A DNA stretch of 64,000 nt from Amborella trichopoda (GCF_000471905.2 NW_006499973.1:2054881-2118880), one strand, 5' to 3'. Positions 22,191 to 34,930 are shown, counted from the stretch's first letter. Translations and numbers: made by a program. The notes: generated by a model not told the origin, from the sequence alone.

Positions 22191-23090
22191 GTCCAGTCTA
22201 AATTAGAAGAGATACTAGTCATAAGAGAATACCCAGAGGTCTTTCCTAAGGAATTGTCATCCTTGTCTTCAGTAATAGAGATAGAGTTTGAGATAGAGAT
22301 GGCCTCTGACACTTCTCCCATCTCTAAAGCCCCATATAGGATGGCCCCAGCGAAACTGAAGGAGCTAAAAGAAAAATTGCGTGAGTTGATGGAAAAGTCA
22401 TCCAACCATGTGTGTCACCTTGAGATGCATCGGTTCTGTTTGTGAAAAAGAAAGATGGGTCTATGAGATGCTACATAGACTATAGGTAGTTGAATAAAGT
22501 AATAGTGAAGAACAACTATCCCTTGCCTAGAATTGATTACTTATTTGCCAAGTGTTCTCTAAGATTGATCTCCGATCGGGTTATAGTCAACTATAGGTCA
22601 AGGAGGGGGATGTTCCCAAGACCGCATTTAGAACCCAATATGGCCACTATGAGTTTTTAGTAATGTCGTTCGAATTAACTAATGCCCCAGGTGTTTTTAT
22701 GGATCTGATGAAAGAATTTTTAGACCCTTTTTGGATGCTTTTGTTGTGGTCTTTATTGATGATATTTTGGTATATTCGAAGAGCTTAGAAGAGCATGAGC
22801 AACACCTGAGAGTGGTCCTTCAGACTTTAAGGTCAGAAACATTATATGCCACATTTAGCAAGAGTGAGTTCTGGCTTCCTAGTGTGGCCTTACTTGGGCA
22901 CAATATTTCTAAGGATGGGATCGCAGTTGACCCTTCTAAGGTTGAAGTTGTACTCAAGTGGGGAAGATCAACAAACGTGTCAGAGGTTAGCAGTTTTCTA
23001 GGGTTAGCAGGTTATTATACATGTTTTGTAGAAGGATTATAAAAAATAGCGCTCCCTCTGACTCGTATAACCCAGAAGAAGGTGAAATTT
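22191..23090 (+). pseudogene. Reverse transcriptase of element E
   Basis: RNA-dependent DNA polymerase. The N-terminal piece at 22200-22445 has REYPEVFPKELSSL and ISKAPYRMAPAKLKELKEKL. The catalytic motif is [13 protein letters not shown] (the FIDD Asp pair at 22752-22763, where most relatives have YIDD or FIDD). Next come HLRVVLQTLRSETLYATFSK and FLGLAGYYTCFVEG. The central part (22445-22730) has several stops and at least two frameshifts, so the fingers and palm are not continuous. The open C-terminal part is 22731-23042. Confidence 0.85.
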
Positions 23091-23540
23091 ATATGTTCAG
23101 ATGACTGTGAGCAAAATTTTCAAGAGCTAAAGAAGAGATTGACTTCACCTATGATACTGACCTTACTAAAAGGAAATGAGGACTTTGCAGTCTACACCGA
23201 TGCCTCTCATAAAAGGGGCTCGGATGTGCGCTTATGCAACGAGGGAAGGTCCTGGCATATGCCTCAAGACAGTTAAAGTTGTATGAATAGATTTACCCAA
23301 ACCATGATTTGGAGCTTGCAGCTATAATATTTGCCTTGAAAATTTGGAGACACTACCTCTATGGGGCCCAATTTAAGGTGTTTACGGATCATTAGAGCCT
23401 CAAATACCTTTTTTCCCAGAATGAGTTGAACATGAGGCAAAGGAGATAGATGGACCTATTGAATGATTATGATTATACCAACAATTACTACCCAGGTAAG
23501 ACTATTGTGGTAGAAGATGCTTTAAGCAGAAAGCTTGTAA
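23091..23540 (+). pseudogene. RNase H of element E
   Basis: Degrades the RNA strand during reverse transcription. FAVYTDASHKRG (about 23180-23215) carries the first catalytic Asp. After a frameshift come [27 protein letters not shown] (final Asp), LKYLFSQNELNMRQRR and YYPGKTIVVEDALSRK, with a TAG or TGA where Gln/Lys/Trp occur in relatives. Confidence 0.8.
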
Positions 23541-24660
23541 TATTAGTGCCACATCTAAAGGTTCGAGAGATGAAGTTGTTAGAGGATCTAGTGGGATGGC
23601 ACCCAACTCCACCCCTTGGTGGTTGGGTAAATATGGCAGCTCATATAAGGATAGAGCCCCAGCTTTTTCAATAGATCTGGGTGGCATAAAAGAAGGATCC
23701 CCAGCTCATGAAAATTTTGGAAGAGATGAAGTTGGGAAGGAAAGATGATTTCTCTATGAGCAGCGATGACTTGTTAAGATTAAAAAATCGGGTTGTATCC
23801 CGAATGATGAGGATGTGAAGAGATCCATCTTGGAGGAAGCTCACCGCTCTCGTTATACTATACATCCTGGAAGTACTAAGATGTTTCACGACTTGAAGAA
23901 AACTTTCTGGTGAAATGACATGCAAAGGGAAGTAGCACTATTTATTTCTATGTGCTTGACATGCCAACAAGTGAAAGTTGAGCATCAGAAACCCGTTGGT
24001 TTATTGCAACCCTTGCCCGTACCCGAATATGAGAGCACATTGCTATGGATTTTGTCTCTGGTTTGCCAAGAACGAGTTTTGAGCATGATAGTATTTAGGT
24101 CATTGTGGACCAGGTGACCAAAGCAACCCACTTCTTACCGATCTGCATGATCTATACCTTGGATAAACTTACCCAGTTATGCATAAAGGAAATAGTGAGG
24201 TTGCATGAAATACAAGTCAGCATCGTGTGCGACAGGGACACTAGATTTACCTCTCGATTTTGGGCGAGTCTGCAGTCAGCCTTGGGAATGAGACTTACTT
24301 TTAACACTACCTTTCACCCCCATACTGATGAACAATGAAAGAGAACCATTCAGACCCTGGAAGATATGTTAAGGGCTTGTGTCTTTGATTTTAAGGGAAG
24401 CCAGGATGATCATTTACCCCAGATTGAATTCGCCTATAACAACAGCTTCCAAGCCAGTATTCAAAGGGCGTCTTTTAAAGCACTGTATGGAAGGAAGTGC
24501 AAGTCACCTATTAGTTGGGATGAGATTGGTGAAAGAAGACTTTTAGGGCAAAAAATTGTCCAGATTACCTCTGAAAAGATTTCTTTGCTTCAAAAGAGGC
24601 TCAGGACTGCTCAGAGTTGGCAAAAGAGTTGCACTAATAACCGAAGAAGAGACCTCAAGT
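23541..24660 (+). pseudogene. Integrase of element E
   Basis: Inserts the cDNA into the host chromosome. In mixed frames I see FISMCLTCQQVKVEHQKPVG (zinc-binding end), VDQVTKATHFLPI (Trp/Ser replaced), VSIVCDRDTRFTSRFWASLQ (catalytic Asp region), LTFNTTFHPHTDEQ followed by a stop instead of G/S, and RTIQTLEDMLRACVFDFKG. The catalytic Glu region is split by the stop near 24338. The frame is open again from 24366. Confidence 0.8.
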
Positions 24661-25080
24661 TTGAGGTGGGTGATCGGGTTTCCTTGAAGGTATCACCAAC
24701 TAAAGGCATTATGAGATTCGGTAAGAAAGGGAAGTTGAGCTCACGTTATATTGGACCTTTTGAAATTGTGGAGAGAGTTGGAGACATGGCATATCGGCTT
24801 GCCCTACCATTCGAGCTGGCAAATATCTACATTGTCTTTCAATCATCTCTGTTAAGGAAGTACCAACTCAAACCGTCCCACATTCTAAAGTATGAACTGA
24901 TTCTGATCAAAGAAGACCTGACCTTCATCGAGAAGCCAGTTGAATTACTAGACAGAAGGGTGCAAGTATTACGCAATAAGGAGATCCCACTGGTCCATGT
25001 TTTGTTGCAATACCATTCATGAGAAAAGTCAACCTGGGTATGGGAAGTTGAGATTCGAGTTAAGTACACCCATTTGTTTG
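24661..25080 (+). pseudogene. GPY/F-like and chromodomain-like integrase tail of element E
   Basis: Open from 24366 to a stop at 25021. RYIGPFEIVERVGDMAYRLA and SSLLRKY form the GPY/F module. PVELLDRRVQVLRNKEIPLV and, after the stop, KSTWVWEVEIRVKYTHLFD match the degenerate chromodomain typical of the Del/Tekay lineage. This domain is thought to steer integration to heterochromatin, which would fit the setting. Confidence 0.8.
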
Positions 25081-25115
25081 ATTAGCATGAGGCATGATTT
25101 TGGGGACAAAACCCT

Positions 25116-25134
25116 TTTAAGGGGGGGATGATGT
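25116..25134 (+). other. Polypurine tract of element E
   Basis: AAGGGGGGGATGA directly precedes TGTAAGGACC of the 3' LTR. This is the usual primer for plus-strand DNA synthesis. Confidence 0.8.
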
Positions 25135-25159
25135 AAGGACCTGGTCTTTTTCAGCTTGT

Positions 25160-25470
25160 AGGAGGTGCGTACAAGGGATGCCACTATGAGTGTAAGGGAA
25201 GCCACCGTGCATGCAAGGGATGTCGTTGTGTGTGCAAGGGATGCTGTCGTGTGTGCAAGAGATGCCGTCGTGCATGTAATGGATACTGCCGTATGTTCAA
25301 TAGATACCGCCGTGCATGCAAGAGTAAGCCGTTGTGCATGCAAGGAATGCTATTGAGCATGCAAGGAATGCTATTGAGCATGCAAGGGATGTCGTCGTGC
25401 ATGTAAGAGTAAGCCACCATGCGTGTAAGGTTTACCACTGTGTGTGCAAGGGAGGCTGTCGTGCGTGCAT
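25160..25470 (+). repeat. 21-bp minisatellite in E 3' LTR
   Basis: Units such as CAAGGGATGTCGTTGTGTGTG and CAAGGAATGCTATTGAGCATG. The latter occurs twice in a row at 25341-25390. Confidence 0.9.
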
Positions 25471-26859
25471 GAGGACACCGCCATGTCACCGTCATGCGTG
25501 TAACCATCGTGTGTGTCACTACCATGCGCGACACTGCCATGCGCGACACCACCATGTGGTAGCAGCACTGCTGCCAAGTAAGAAGCCGTCCTAGCCGACA
25601 CTGCTGTGCGTGATGGCACTAAGCATGACACCGTCGTGAGTGTTACTGCCATGTGTGGATGCTAGGGGAACTCTTATGCTTTGCTCTTACATGTTTGCCA
25701 CTTGTATGCCATAGTAAACCACCCAGATGCCACTGTATGCCACTTGTGTGTCACGTACATGCCACCTGCCTGCGGACTCCCATCTCGTTGCTCATAAATA
25801 CTGCCCGTCACACCCCTCCAAGAAATTTTGCCTTTTCTCACCCACATCCTCCCTTTCTAACACTTGGAACCCTGAGCTTGGAAGCCTGGCCTTTGAGGGG
25901 AGCCTGTGTGGGAAAACTTGGACTCTTTTGGTGCATGTAATTGGGTTTAGCTACCATGTCTTCATGTTTTTAGTTAATGCATGTTTTCTTAGTCTATCAA
26001 ATTATGAGGTTTAAGCATGATTTTGGATAAAACTTTGAATATGAATATGGCTTGAATGCTCTTGCAATATTGCTGGATGTGCCTGTTTTTCTACAATTCT
26101 GACTCCAATTTGAGTAATTTTTTGAGTATTAAAATTATTTCTGTTGATTATGAAATTTTTTCAAAAGTACCCCTTTGTGTCTATTTTAACAAGGCAAAGA
26201 CCCCATGCCAATATCCTTTTTTTTTTTGAAGTTATGAGCCATTTTCTAGGACATGCCAGAATTATGAAAAAAAATTCCAAAAACTTTACATGTTTTTGTG
26301 CAAGATTTTTCACTGACCAATTCATGTTAGAATGAGTTAGAAATACTTTAATGAAATATGAGTGAGTATAATCTAAATATGGTTCTGTAATCAAAATAAA
26401 ATTCCCAATGGTTTTGAAATTATTCCCCTTTTCTATGAAGACGTCACTGTTGTGAATCCAGAAACATTTCCAAAACTTTTACATGTCTTGTGTAAGATTG
26501 TTCACTGACCAATTCATGTCAGAATGAGCTAAAACCACTTCGAAATGAAATATGTATGAATCTATTTTAAAAATGGTCAGGAAATCATTACCAAATTCCT
26601 TATGATTTGAAAGTTATGTTCGTTTTATAAAAGGATACCACACTAGATTTTCTGCTGAATTTTTCAAAACTATCACATGTTGTGTGTAGCATTGTTTATA
26701 TACCAAAATGCCTCAGAATGAGGCCAAACCACTTCTAAAATCTAGATGAGTGAGTTTATTTTCAATGTGGTTGTGGAACCATGATCAAATTCCCCATGGA
26801 GTGGAAACTATGCTCGTTTTTCTAAGAAACTGTTGCATTGAAATTTTTGCTCTCTTATG

Positions 26860-27165
26860 AAATATTGAACGAGCATGGTTGTAATAGGACATGTTTATGA
26901 AATATTGAATGAGCATGGTTGTAATAAGATATCCTTATGAAATCGTAAATGCTTTTGAAATGGTGAATATTATGAAATATTGAATGAGCATTGTTGTAAT
27001 AAGACATGCTTATGAAATAATGAATGCTTATGAAATGGTGAATGTTATGAAATATTGAATGAGCATGGTTGTAATAAGACATGCTTATGAAATAGTGAAT
27101 GCTTATGAATTGGTGAATGCTTATGAAATATTGAATGTGCATCGTTGTAATAAGACATGCCCCAG
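26860..27165 (+). repeat. AT-rich tandem repeat in E 3' LTR
   Basis: Repeats of TATGAAATATTGAATGAGCA + TGGTTGTAATAAGACATGCT with shorter TATGAAATAGTGAATGCT units between. About 300 bp here against about 170 bp (19270-19440) in the 5' LTR, so the array expanded or contracted after insertion. Confidence 0.85.
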
Positions 27166-27178
27166 ATGTGATATGAAG

Positions 27179-27427
27179 CGCTACGTAATGGGTCATCCAT
27201 TAATAGTGTGATATGGTATGACAAGAATGTGATATGAGGCACTATGCGACGGGTCATCCGTTGGTAGTGTAATGTGATATGATATGATAAGAAATTGTGT
27301 CTGCAGTTGAGATCTTCCTTAAATCCCCATGATAGGATGGGAGTTAGGATGTGAATATGAGTAGTCGGGAGGGTCACGCCCCCCAAATCTTTATGGACAC
27401 TATGCATTAGGTCATCCATTGGTAGTG
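27179..27427. repeat. Three hairpins in E 3' LTR
   Basis: Inverted repeats lie at 27179-27208, 27240-27269 and 27398-27427. The second, CACTATGCGACGG, GTCAT, CCGTTGGTAGTG, differs from its 5' LTR partner mostly in ways that keep or restore pairing. Confidence 0.75.
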
Positions 27428-28122
27428 TAATGCTCTCTCACCAGAAGGGCATAAAGAGAGGGTCGTGTCTTGCAAGGACTATGCCTTTCAAAAGCCCCAA
27501 AGCGTGCTAGGGACTATGTGTGTGTGTTAAGATATTACAAAATGGGTTATCCATTTGTCATTGTCTTCCCTACAAATGAATGGTAGAAATCTTAAGCAAT
27601 GGGATTGACTTGGTCTGATTGATAGGGCTTCTACTTGGGGAATAAGCAACTTTAGGATTTGCATGTAGTTAATATATGTTTACCTGAATTTGTTGATCTA
27701 ATAAACTGTTAGCTCACGTGATGTTCGATATCTGAATCGCGATTGCCCCACCATGAGTGAAATTTATCACGACATGTTGAACTGTGATACATGTTTCCAT
27801 ATTGTAAAACCTGTATGCATGGCTATTGAATAACTGTGTATAGGCAGGAATGCATGACACTTTGACCTACTTACTGGGCTTCATAGTTCATTCCTTTGGC
27901 TTTCTTGAATGTAGAGTGATAGCTCGTGGGTTGAGGCTGGACGATTGTATGATCGCGACTGCCAGTTGAAAACCCACACTTGACGTGAAAGCTCCCTTTT
28001 GATTGTAGGTGTTCGATGGCAGTTGGTCATATAGTGGTTTTGTTGTGAAGCTTTATATTTTTGTTGTTTGGCCTTTAGTGCCTTGGACATACTTGTAATA
28101 ACTTTTGAGCTCTTATATATAT

Positions 28123-28127
28123 ATTGG
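28123..28127. repeat. Target-site duplication, left (ATTGG)
   Basis: ATTGG directly left of TGGTTAGGTG. An identical ATTGG is at 48704-48708, right of TTCAAACA. Confidence 0.9.
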
Positions 28128-28919
28128 TGGTTAGGTGTCGCGATCTTGCCCTTTGGATCTGGATGATAAGAGGGCACGTGTCTCGAGTTTCGAGGAGACC
28201 CGAAACTTTGAGATCACTCTCTCGGGAACCTTGTTCAAGAACAAAAGCAGGTATTACCAACAGATGAGAGAGGAATTTAATGTGGGTTCAGAACTTACTC
28301 GGGCTGGCTCTCGTGGGCCCCCTCTTAAATCACGAAGAAAGCCCCTCAGTAATAAAACTTGTTCGGAATTGCCTCCATTAGCTTGTATTCTCCTGTTTTC
28401 TGCAATCATACACATATGGCAAATATTATAAGACAGGTGGGTCAACAGACCTCACCTTGCCTCTTTGGTGAACATACAGAAACATGCACATTGAAAAGAA
28501 GACGAGAGGAATGAGAGAAGAAAGATGGGGGAGAGGAAAATTTGAGCAAGCAGGGAGATCAGCACGGTAACTAAGTTGGTGAGTAATTGGCCTGACGCGG
28601 TAGTAAAACGAGCTCTGTAATTAAGACCGACTCTGCAGGATTACTACTAGACGTCAATACCGATATTGACCTGCTAGGCACGATTGTTAGTCTATCGTGG
28701 CAATAAAGCAGATACAGTAATTCTGACACGACAACATTACGGCCATATGACAAGACCACTATGAAAGGCTAATCTCAATCCCTCTTAATCAATCAAAAGA
28801 ATAACATAATGAAGATCATAAAGAAAGAATAAGAAGTGATATAAGACAAGAAGAGAACATAAAGAAGGAGGGGGAAGAGAAAGAAAGGAGGAGAAGAATA
28901 TGAGAGAAGAGACAAAAAT

Positions 28920-29590
28920 AGAGGACACTAGGCATCGCTGGCTGTATTAGGCAAAGACAACAAAGAAAACACCATGGACGCTGAGCATTACCGACTGTAT
29001 CAGACAAAGAAGAGCAGGAGAACACAGTCGGTGTTCAGCATCGCCGATGGTGTTAGACAAAGAAGAGAGAGAAGATGCAGTCAGTGTTAAGCTTCACCGA
29101 CTGTATTAGACATAGAAAAGAGAGAAGTTGCAGTCAGCACTAGGCTTCACCGACTGTATTGGATAGAGAAAAGAGAGAACATACAGTTGGTGCTAAGATT
29201 CGCTGACTGTATTGGATAGAGAAGAAAGAGAACATGCAGTCAGGGCAACATGCAGTCAGGGCTAGGCTTTACCGACTGTATAGCGCTGACTATATTAGAA
29301 AGAGAAGAAAGAGAACATGCTGTCGGCGCTAGGCTTCACCGACTGTATTAGACAGATAAGGAAGAGAACATGCAGTCAATGCTAGGCTTCATCAACTGTG
29401 TTAGACAGAGATGAAAGAGAACATGCAGTCGGCGCTAAGCTTCCCCGACTGTATTAGACGGTGAGAAAAGAGAACATGCAGTCGGCGCTGGGCTTCACTG
29501 ACTGTATTAGACAGATAAGAAAGAGAACATGTTATTGGCACTAGACTTCCCCAGCTGTATTAAACAGAGGAGAAAGAGCCGACTGTGTTC
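28920..29590. repeat. ~53-bp minisatellite in C copy II 3' LTR
   Basis: About 12 units of roughly 50-60 bp built on CAGTCGGCGCTAGGCTTCAC + CGACTGTATTAGACAGAGAA + GAAAGAGAACATG. It occupies the slot that holds the 57-bp unit in copy I, but the sequence is unrelated. Confidence 0.9.
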
Positions 29591-29594
29591 GACA

Positions 29595-29740
29595 AAGAGC
29601 AGAAAGAGAGATAGGATGAGAAGAAGAAAGAGATAGAGAGATAAGGATGAGAAGAAGAGAGAGAAAGAGATAAAGATGAGAAGAAGAAAGAGAAAGAGAG
29701 ATAGAGGAGAGAGAAAGAGGGAGCAGAGAGAAAGTGATCA
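29595..29740. repeat. GA-rich tract, C copy II 3' LTR
   Basis: A purine-rich run (GATGAGAAGAAGAAAGAGAT type), equivalent to those of the other C LTRs. Confidence 0.85.
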
Positions 29741-31439
29741 TATCGAAGGGTACCGACCCTTTTTCTCTCCTCTCTCTCTCTCTCTCCAAGATGCACCCTC
29801 AAGCTTAAGCAAAACTGAAGTCTTTATTGATTGATTAAAGAATGAACCGAGGTCCTTTTTTACAATTTGGCTTTACATGTTTATATAAAATTGGGCTAAA
29901 ACATGTGTACACCCAAAACTACCTAGAATTGAAGATAATTACAATTTAATTGAATTAAATAAAATTCTAAAAATGGGTGCAAAAGGACACCCCTACCTAA
30001 CAATGTGTGGAATTTTAGAATAGTCCATGCTGCTACCTGAGAAATTGCATAATCTTCCATTACTGATCTAGGCTTGTTCTGGTGCCCATTGGATCGAAAG
30101 ATTATTATTTTCTTGTAGGGCTCAGCATGACGATCGATTTGATACCAACTTCGAGCCACGTATCATTTTTTTAAGCCATGATCATGAAACTTTAATTTTG
30201 GATGAATCTTGAAAACTTTGTATCGATTGTGTATTTGTTTCTTGATGTTTCTTCATGATTTCTTCATTGAATCACATTGATCATGCCGTCACGATCAAAT
30301 TGCAACAAACGGAGCTCGATTTCATGTCCAGATGAAGATTTTGTCGTCTTGCGTTCTTAGCCAAAATCTTGAAATCTGATGGTCAAAATTTACTGCAACT
30401 ACGACACCTCCATGTGTGAAATCAAACCATTCATCCTACATGGGGTTCGGACCAAAGATGGCCATAGACCTTACGCACATAATGATATTAGTTTCGTGCC
30501 GATTTGGTATGCAAGCGTCGTGATTTGGCCGTCGAAGTGGGGCGCGCTGCTGCTGAATTTTTTGCAACTTCCTTCACATATCAACAAATTTTCTCTAGTT
30601 TTTTCTCTCTGCTCGGACATCATCATAGGGTGTACCATATATCGAATCACTCTTCTTGACGAGACGAACACCCTCACCAAATTTGAGCACGATCAGACTT
30701 GAAACGAGTGAGATATAGGCCCCAAATGTCACTGATCGTGACTTTAAGAACAACCACCTTTAATGGTGTTTTAGTGCAAGGTGGCCACATGGGAATAGTG
30801 TGCGGCCTATCTCTTTTTGATATTTCACCCATAACTTTGTGTTGGAGTACCCGATTAAGCCGAAACTTGACCCATAATGGTTTTCGACCGTGACAATTCC
30901 AATGGTGATGGTCTCATAGCAATTTTATGCACAAAAAGTATAGTTCTAGTTATGAGGTCCATTTCAGAGTGCTCGAGGTCAATTTTTTCGAAATTGTTTC
31001 TCTGTGTTCACTACCTTAGACATGTATGATCGTGACGAAACTTGACAGGTGACCTTTTAGAGTGATGATGAATATCTTGACCAATTATGGGGCAATTTTG
31101 AGATTGCCAAAATTTCCACTTATTTTTTAGGCTTTATTGACCTGCTTCATATTTATTCCACATCAGGGACCAAGGTGCTGAAAAATGCGTTAAAACAGTT
31201 TGCCCCAAGAAATGTTGCACTTTGAGAGAAGTCAGAAGGACAACATTCAAAAAAATTCCTTTGGCTTTATTACTTTTTTTTTCCTAGCCACAGGACCACG
31301 TGAACATCGAGGACTTTTTACGGACCTCGTCAGTCAAAATTTGGCCGTCTGGTAATTGAGTGCCATGTCGAAGGCCATTATTCCCATTTGGTCTGGGTTT
31401 CTTTGTCTTGGATAGAAAACAAAAGAGCCTTTGGTCGGC

Positions 31440-31880
31440 ATTCGTCTGTATCGTGGACCAGTTGTTCCTTGCCAAGTAGGACACCTTAGTTTATCAAGAT
31501 AACCAGCTTTGGGTATAACCACCACTACCTACTGCTTTGCAGCTACGACAATCATCTGATTGCCGCTCCAAAGTCATGGCTGACTTAGCCTTCTTGGGGA
31601 GTCTTTGATTCGTCGGAGTGACTTTCTTATTTGTTTGTTCTGCTGGAGAGCCTTTTGTCCGTGCTCATCTGCGTCGTGCACCAGTTGTCCTTAGAGGATA
31701 GGGTACCTCAGTTTATCAAGATAACCAGCTTTGGGTATAACCACCCCTACCCACTACTTTGCAGCTACGTCAATCATTTGATTACCTCTCCAAAGTCATG
31801 GTTGACTTAGCCTTCTCGAGGCATCTCCAATAGCTTGAAGTGTATTTCTAACCTCCTGGGAATGATGCTCTTCTTCATGA
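31440..31880. repeat. ~222-bp direct duplication in D block
   Basis: TTTATCAAGATAACCAGCTT occurs at 31490 and 31712. The surrounding ~150 bp match in both, including TTGCAGCTACG and CAAAGTCATGG. Confidence 0.85.
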
Positions 31881-32379
31881 CACTTTTCTTGCCGTCTTGG
31901 CGAGTATTTTGTCTTTCAAGTCCCTTTTGCAACTAGACTCAGGCTACAGAATCTTTTCCTTGGAGCTCGTATTTTTTTAGCCTGGTATTGGAACACCAGG
32001 GATTTTTTGTTTTGAAGTGAGGACTGAAGCCGCCTTTTAAGGCGAATGTTGCGTCAACCTGTTTATTGGTACAAGCGCCCTTTGTGAATTTTCACTTGAA
32101 CTTGGGAAGCTGGGTCGTAGAGATGGTTTTCACCAACTTCTCTTTATTTAAGGCTTTTTTTTTTTTACCCATGACCTTGTGACCATGTCCACCCTTATTC
32201 TTCCATTTTTACTCACGATGGCCTTCTAGGTTTTCACCATGCCTTGTTTTTATCCTCGGAACTCTTTTACTCATGGTTTCGTGACCGTGCTCGTCAGTCT
32301 TTTTTAGTCATGGCATTCCCTTATTAAGTTATACACCATGCTCGTGATTTCATCATTTTTTTTTGTGAAGGTGTGTTTA

Positions 32380-33240
32380 AGGTCATGCCTTCGGGACCTG
32401 TGCCAAGGCTTTTAATGTCATGTGGCTAAAACGTGCACTACAGTTTAAGGCCATACAACTGGACCATAATGGAGATGGATGATAGACGGTAGAGGCCATG
32501 GAGTGAGTATAGTAGTGGTTTTAACTCATTGCTAGGCAGATGGCACGAGGCTACCTATGAAAGATGGATGATGTATGGATGGAATGTGGTGAGTGGTCAC
32601 CCACTAACCTACGATGAGTATAGGTGGCAGGATGGTTCACCGTTTTGTGAGCGTGGGTGAGACTCACTGGGGAATGATGCAGGATGATGAAAGGAATGAA
32701 CTCACTGGGGAGATAGTAAAGGTGGTGCGTGCACATGATCGGGTCGGTTAGGGAAGATGTGCTTGAAGATGCACATAAAAGGTGTGTGCGCATATGTGGG
32801 GGAGAGTTTAAGGTCATGTCTACTGGGCCTGTGCAAAGCAGTTTATTGTTATGTGGCCAGGACATGCACTACGGGTTTGGGTCATATAGCTTGGACCATG
32901 GTTATGCAGTTAAAGGTCATGCAACTAGGACCATGTAGTTTAAGGTCATTCAACTAGACCTCTGCTACAGTTTAAGGTCCTATAGTTTGGACCGTAGCGT
33001 GAAGCCTTTTAACATCATGCAGCCATGATGTGTACTATGGTTTAAAGTCATATAGCTTAGACCATGCAGTTTAAGGTTGTGTAGCTAGACCTTCGCTATA
33101 GTTTATGGTCATATAGTTTGGACCATGCAGTTTTAGGGTCGTCCAACTAGACTAGGGTTGTGCAATTTAAGGTTATGTAGCGCGAACCAAGGCTGTGCAA
33201 TTTAAGGTCATGCGGCACGGACCAAGTCTTGGGCCGCCAT
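32380..33240. repeat. TTTAAGGTCAT tandem array, D block of copy II
   Basis: Repeats of a ~40-bp motif (GTTTAAGGTCATGCAACTAG with variants), interrupted at 32470-32810 by unrelated sequence. Homologous to the larger array at 62050-63420 and, inverted, to 51480-52440. Confidence 0.85.
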
Positions 33241-33689
33241 GTAGGTGAGACTTCTGGAGGAATAGTTTTGTGGGCAGCAATCTCACTCCCTGGGTAAGAT
33301 AGGTAGGACCAACAAGGGGTTCAGATAGAAAGGGAAAAATGGGACAAATGTGGGTCTTTCATATCCTTGAAGACAAAATAAATAAGCATGAGAGAGACCA
33401 CTGGGGGTTGCAGCAACCAAAATGACCCTAACTCTACTGGGGATAAGCTACAGTATGAGTATGACTCTCCTACTGGGGATAAGGAGTCATGACCTGATTT
33501 TGATCGAGCTAGGTTCCACTATGCTTGAGTTAACAGGTCGTAGTCAAGGTGCAACCTCATTGGGGATAGCAATGGGACACACATGGCTTTGGCCTATTCT
33601 GCTTAAAAGACAGTCGGCATCAGGTGCAGCAACCTTTATTTCTTTTGAGTGCTCATCTGACGATGCGACAGCCAACACTGCTTCTTAAC

Positions 33690-33990
33690 CAATCAGCCGG
33701 TACTGGATTGCTCAAAAAACAGTTGGCGCTAGATTGTTAAAAACACAGTCGGTGCTGAGGACGACATGTGCTTGAATACAACCGGTGCTAGATTGTTAAA
33801 AACACAGCCAATGTTGTGAATAGCATGTTCTTGAGAACAATCGGCACTAGATTGTTAAAAACACAGCCGGCGTTGAGGACAGCACATGCTTGAACACAGC
33901 CAACGCTGAGTTGCCGAGCACATAGTTGGTGCTGTGGTTGTTGAAACACAACTGGCGCTAAGTAACTTTGACCGCGTAGTTGGTGCTGAG
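33690..33990. repeat. ~59-bp repeat with CCGGCGCTG-type core, D block of copy II
   Basis: Three to four units containing GATTGTTAAAAACACAGCCG followed by GCG/GTG-CTGAGGACA. Matched by GGCGCTGGGTTGTTACAGAC at 63530 in the third D copy. Confidence 0.8.
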
Positions 33991-34254
33991 TGTGGATCGA
34001 TATTCGAGCAATGATCCGAGCCCGACCCGGTCTTGGTTTGTGTTGCGTGGAATTTGATAAGGCAACAATGAAGTGTTACCCAGGCCTCGGGTCAAATCCC
34101 AACCCTGTCGAGCCCGTTTGTTGGAATTTTACAAGCGGTGATGAGAGTTACCTCGAGTCTTGGGTCAAAGCCCGACCCGACCCGACCCATCTTCGTTTGG
34201 TTTCCCTTGGACACGACTAGGATTCCCAGTCTGGGAGGGGCGCTTGAGGGTAGT

Positions 34255-34300
34255 GTTAGCTATATAAGGGGGTAAAACCTTCACTTTTCACCAAAAGTAA
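34255..34300 (+). promoter_or_regulatory. Antisense core promoter of D block (TATA)
   Basis: GCTATATAAGGGGGTAAAAC at about 34259 (TATATAAG at 34261). It is conserved at 63871-63890 (GCTATATAAGGGGGGTAAAA) with matching flanks on both sides for over 100 bp. Direction and place suit a promoter for the antisense gene of the Tat element. Promoter activity is inferred. Confidence 0.6.
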
Positions 34301-34679
34301 AAAACTTAAAAAAAATTTACGGTGAGCAGAGGGTGTCGGGTGGAATCTTCGGCAAGCAGGGGGATTCTGGCAAGAGATCAAGTGTTTCGGCAAGCCTTAC
34401 ATGGAAGGTTTCGTCAAGATTGTCAAGGGATTTTTGGAAACGGAGGAGTTGCAAGAGTTTTTTTGTTAGCACAGGGAGCATTCTAGGAAGTTGGAGAACT
34501 CCGGTCATGGTCTTCAAGGGTAGAAGAGGAGAGAACTGTAATAGTGGGCATTTCTGCAAGTTTTGGGAAGTTTTTCGGGAGCTTAAGTGGTTTCTCGGTA
34601 GCTTAAGGAAAGTTGCAGAGGTTTTCGATGGTATTTGGGTGACTCTCCAACCAAAAGCGTAGGCAGGGAAAGTCTCTCA

Positions 34680-34930
34680 ATGAGTTTCCAGCCATGTAGG
34701 AGAAGTTCCGACGAGAAACAGAAGGGTCAATGGAAATGGAACGGTCGCTGAAGGTGGACTGTCATAGGGAAGGCGAATGGTTGCGAGAGGTGGACCGTCA
34801 CAAGGAAGGCGAACGGTTGCGGTAGGTGGACCGCAGGGAAGGAAAATGGTTGGGGGAAACAAACAGTCACAGAAGGTGAACCGTCGCAGGAGGTGGACGG
34901 TTGCCCTTGGAAATTGTGCAACCGTTAAGG
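34680..34930. repeat. ~36-bp repeat in D block
   Basis: Units around GGTGGACCGTCACAAGGAAG + GCGAACGGTTGCGG, about five imperfect copies. Confidence 0.75.

Larger units (their letters stand above)
25135..28127 (+). mobile_element. Element E, 3' LTR, first part
   Basis: Colinear with 17551-20388. It stops at ATATTGG, where C copy II is inserted, and the remaining ~190 bp are at 48709-48901. The two LTRs differ at many sites and in repeat copy number (the TATGAAATATTGAATGAGCA repeat is longer here), so E is not recent. Confidence 0.9.
28128..31208 (-). mobile_element. C copy II, 3' LTR
   Basis: 3081 bp. On the - strand it begins TGTTTTAACGC at 31208. It has a TATA box (TTTTATATAAAC, about 29879-29890), AATAAA at 29823-29828 and a CT tract, and ends CCTAACCA. 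The candidate donor seen in other copies is mutated here (GATATGATC). Confidence 0.9.

Noticed and set aside
28920..29590. Regular repeats with spacer-like segments resembling a CRISPR array
   Set aside because: Units are contiguous and diverge along their whole length, there are no unique spacers, no cas genes, and the setting is a plant retrotransposon LTR.
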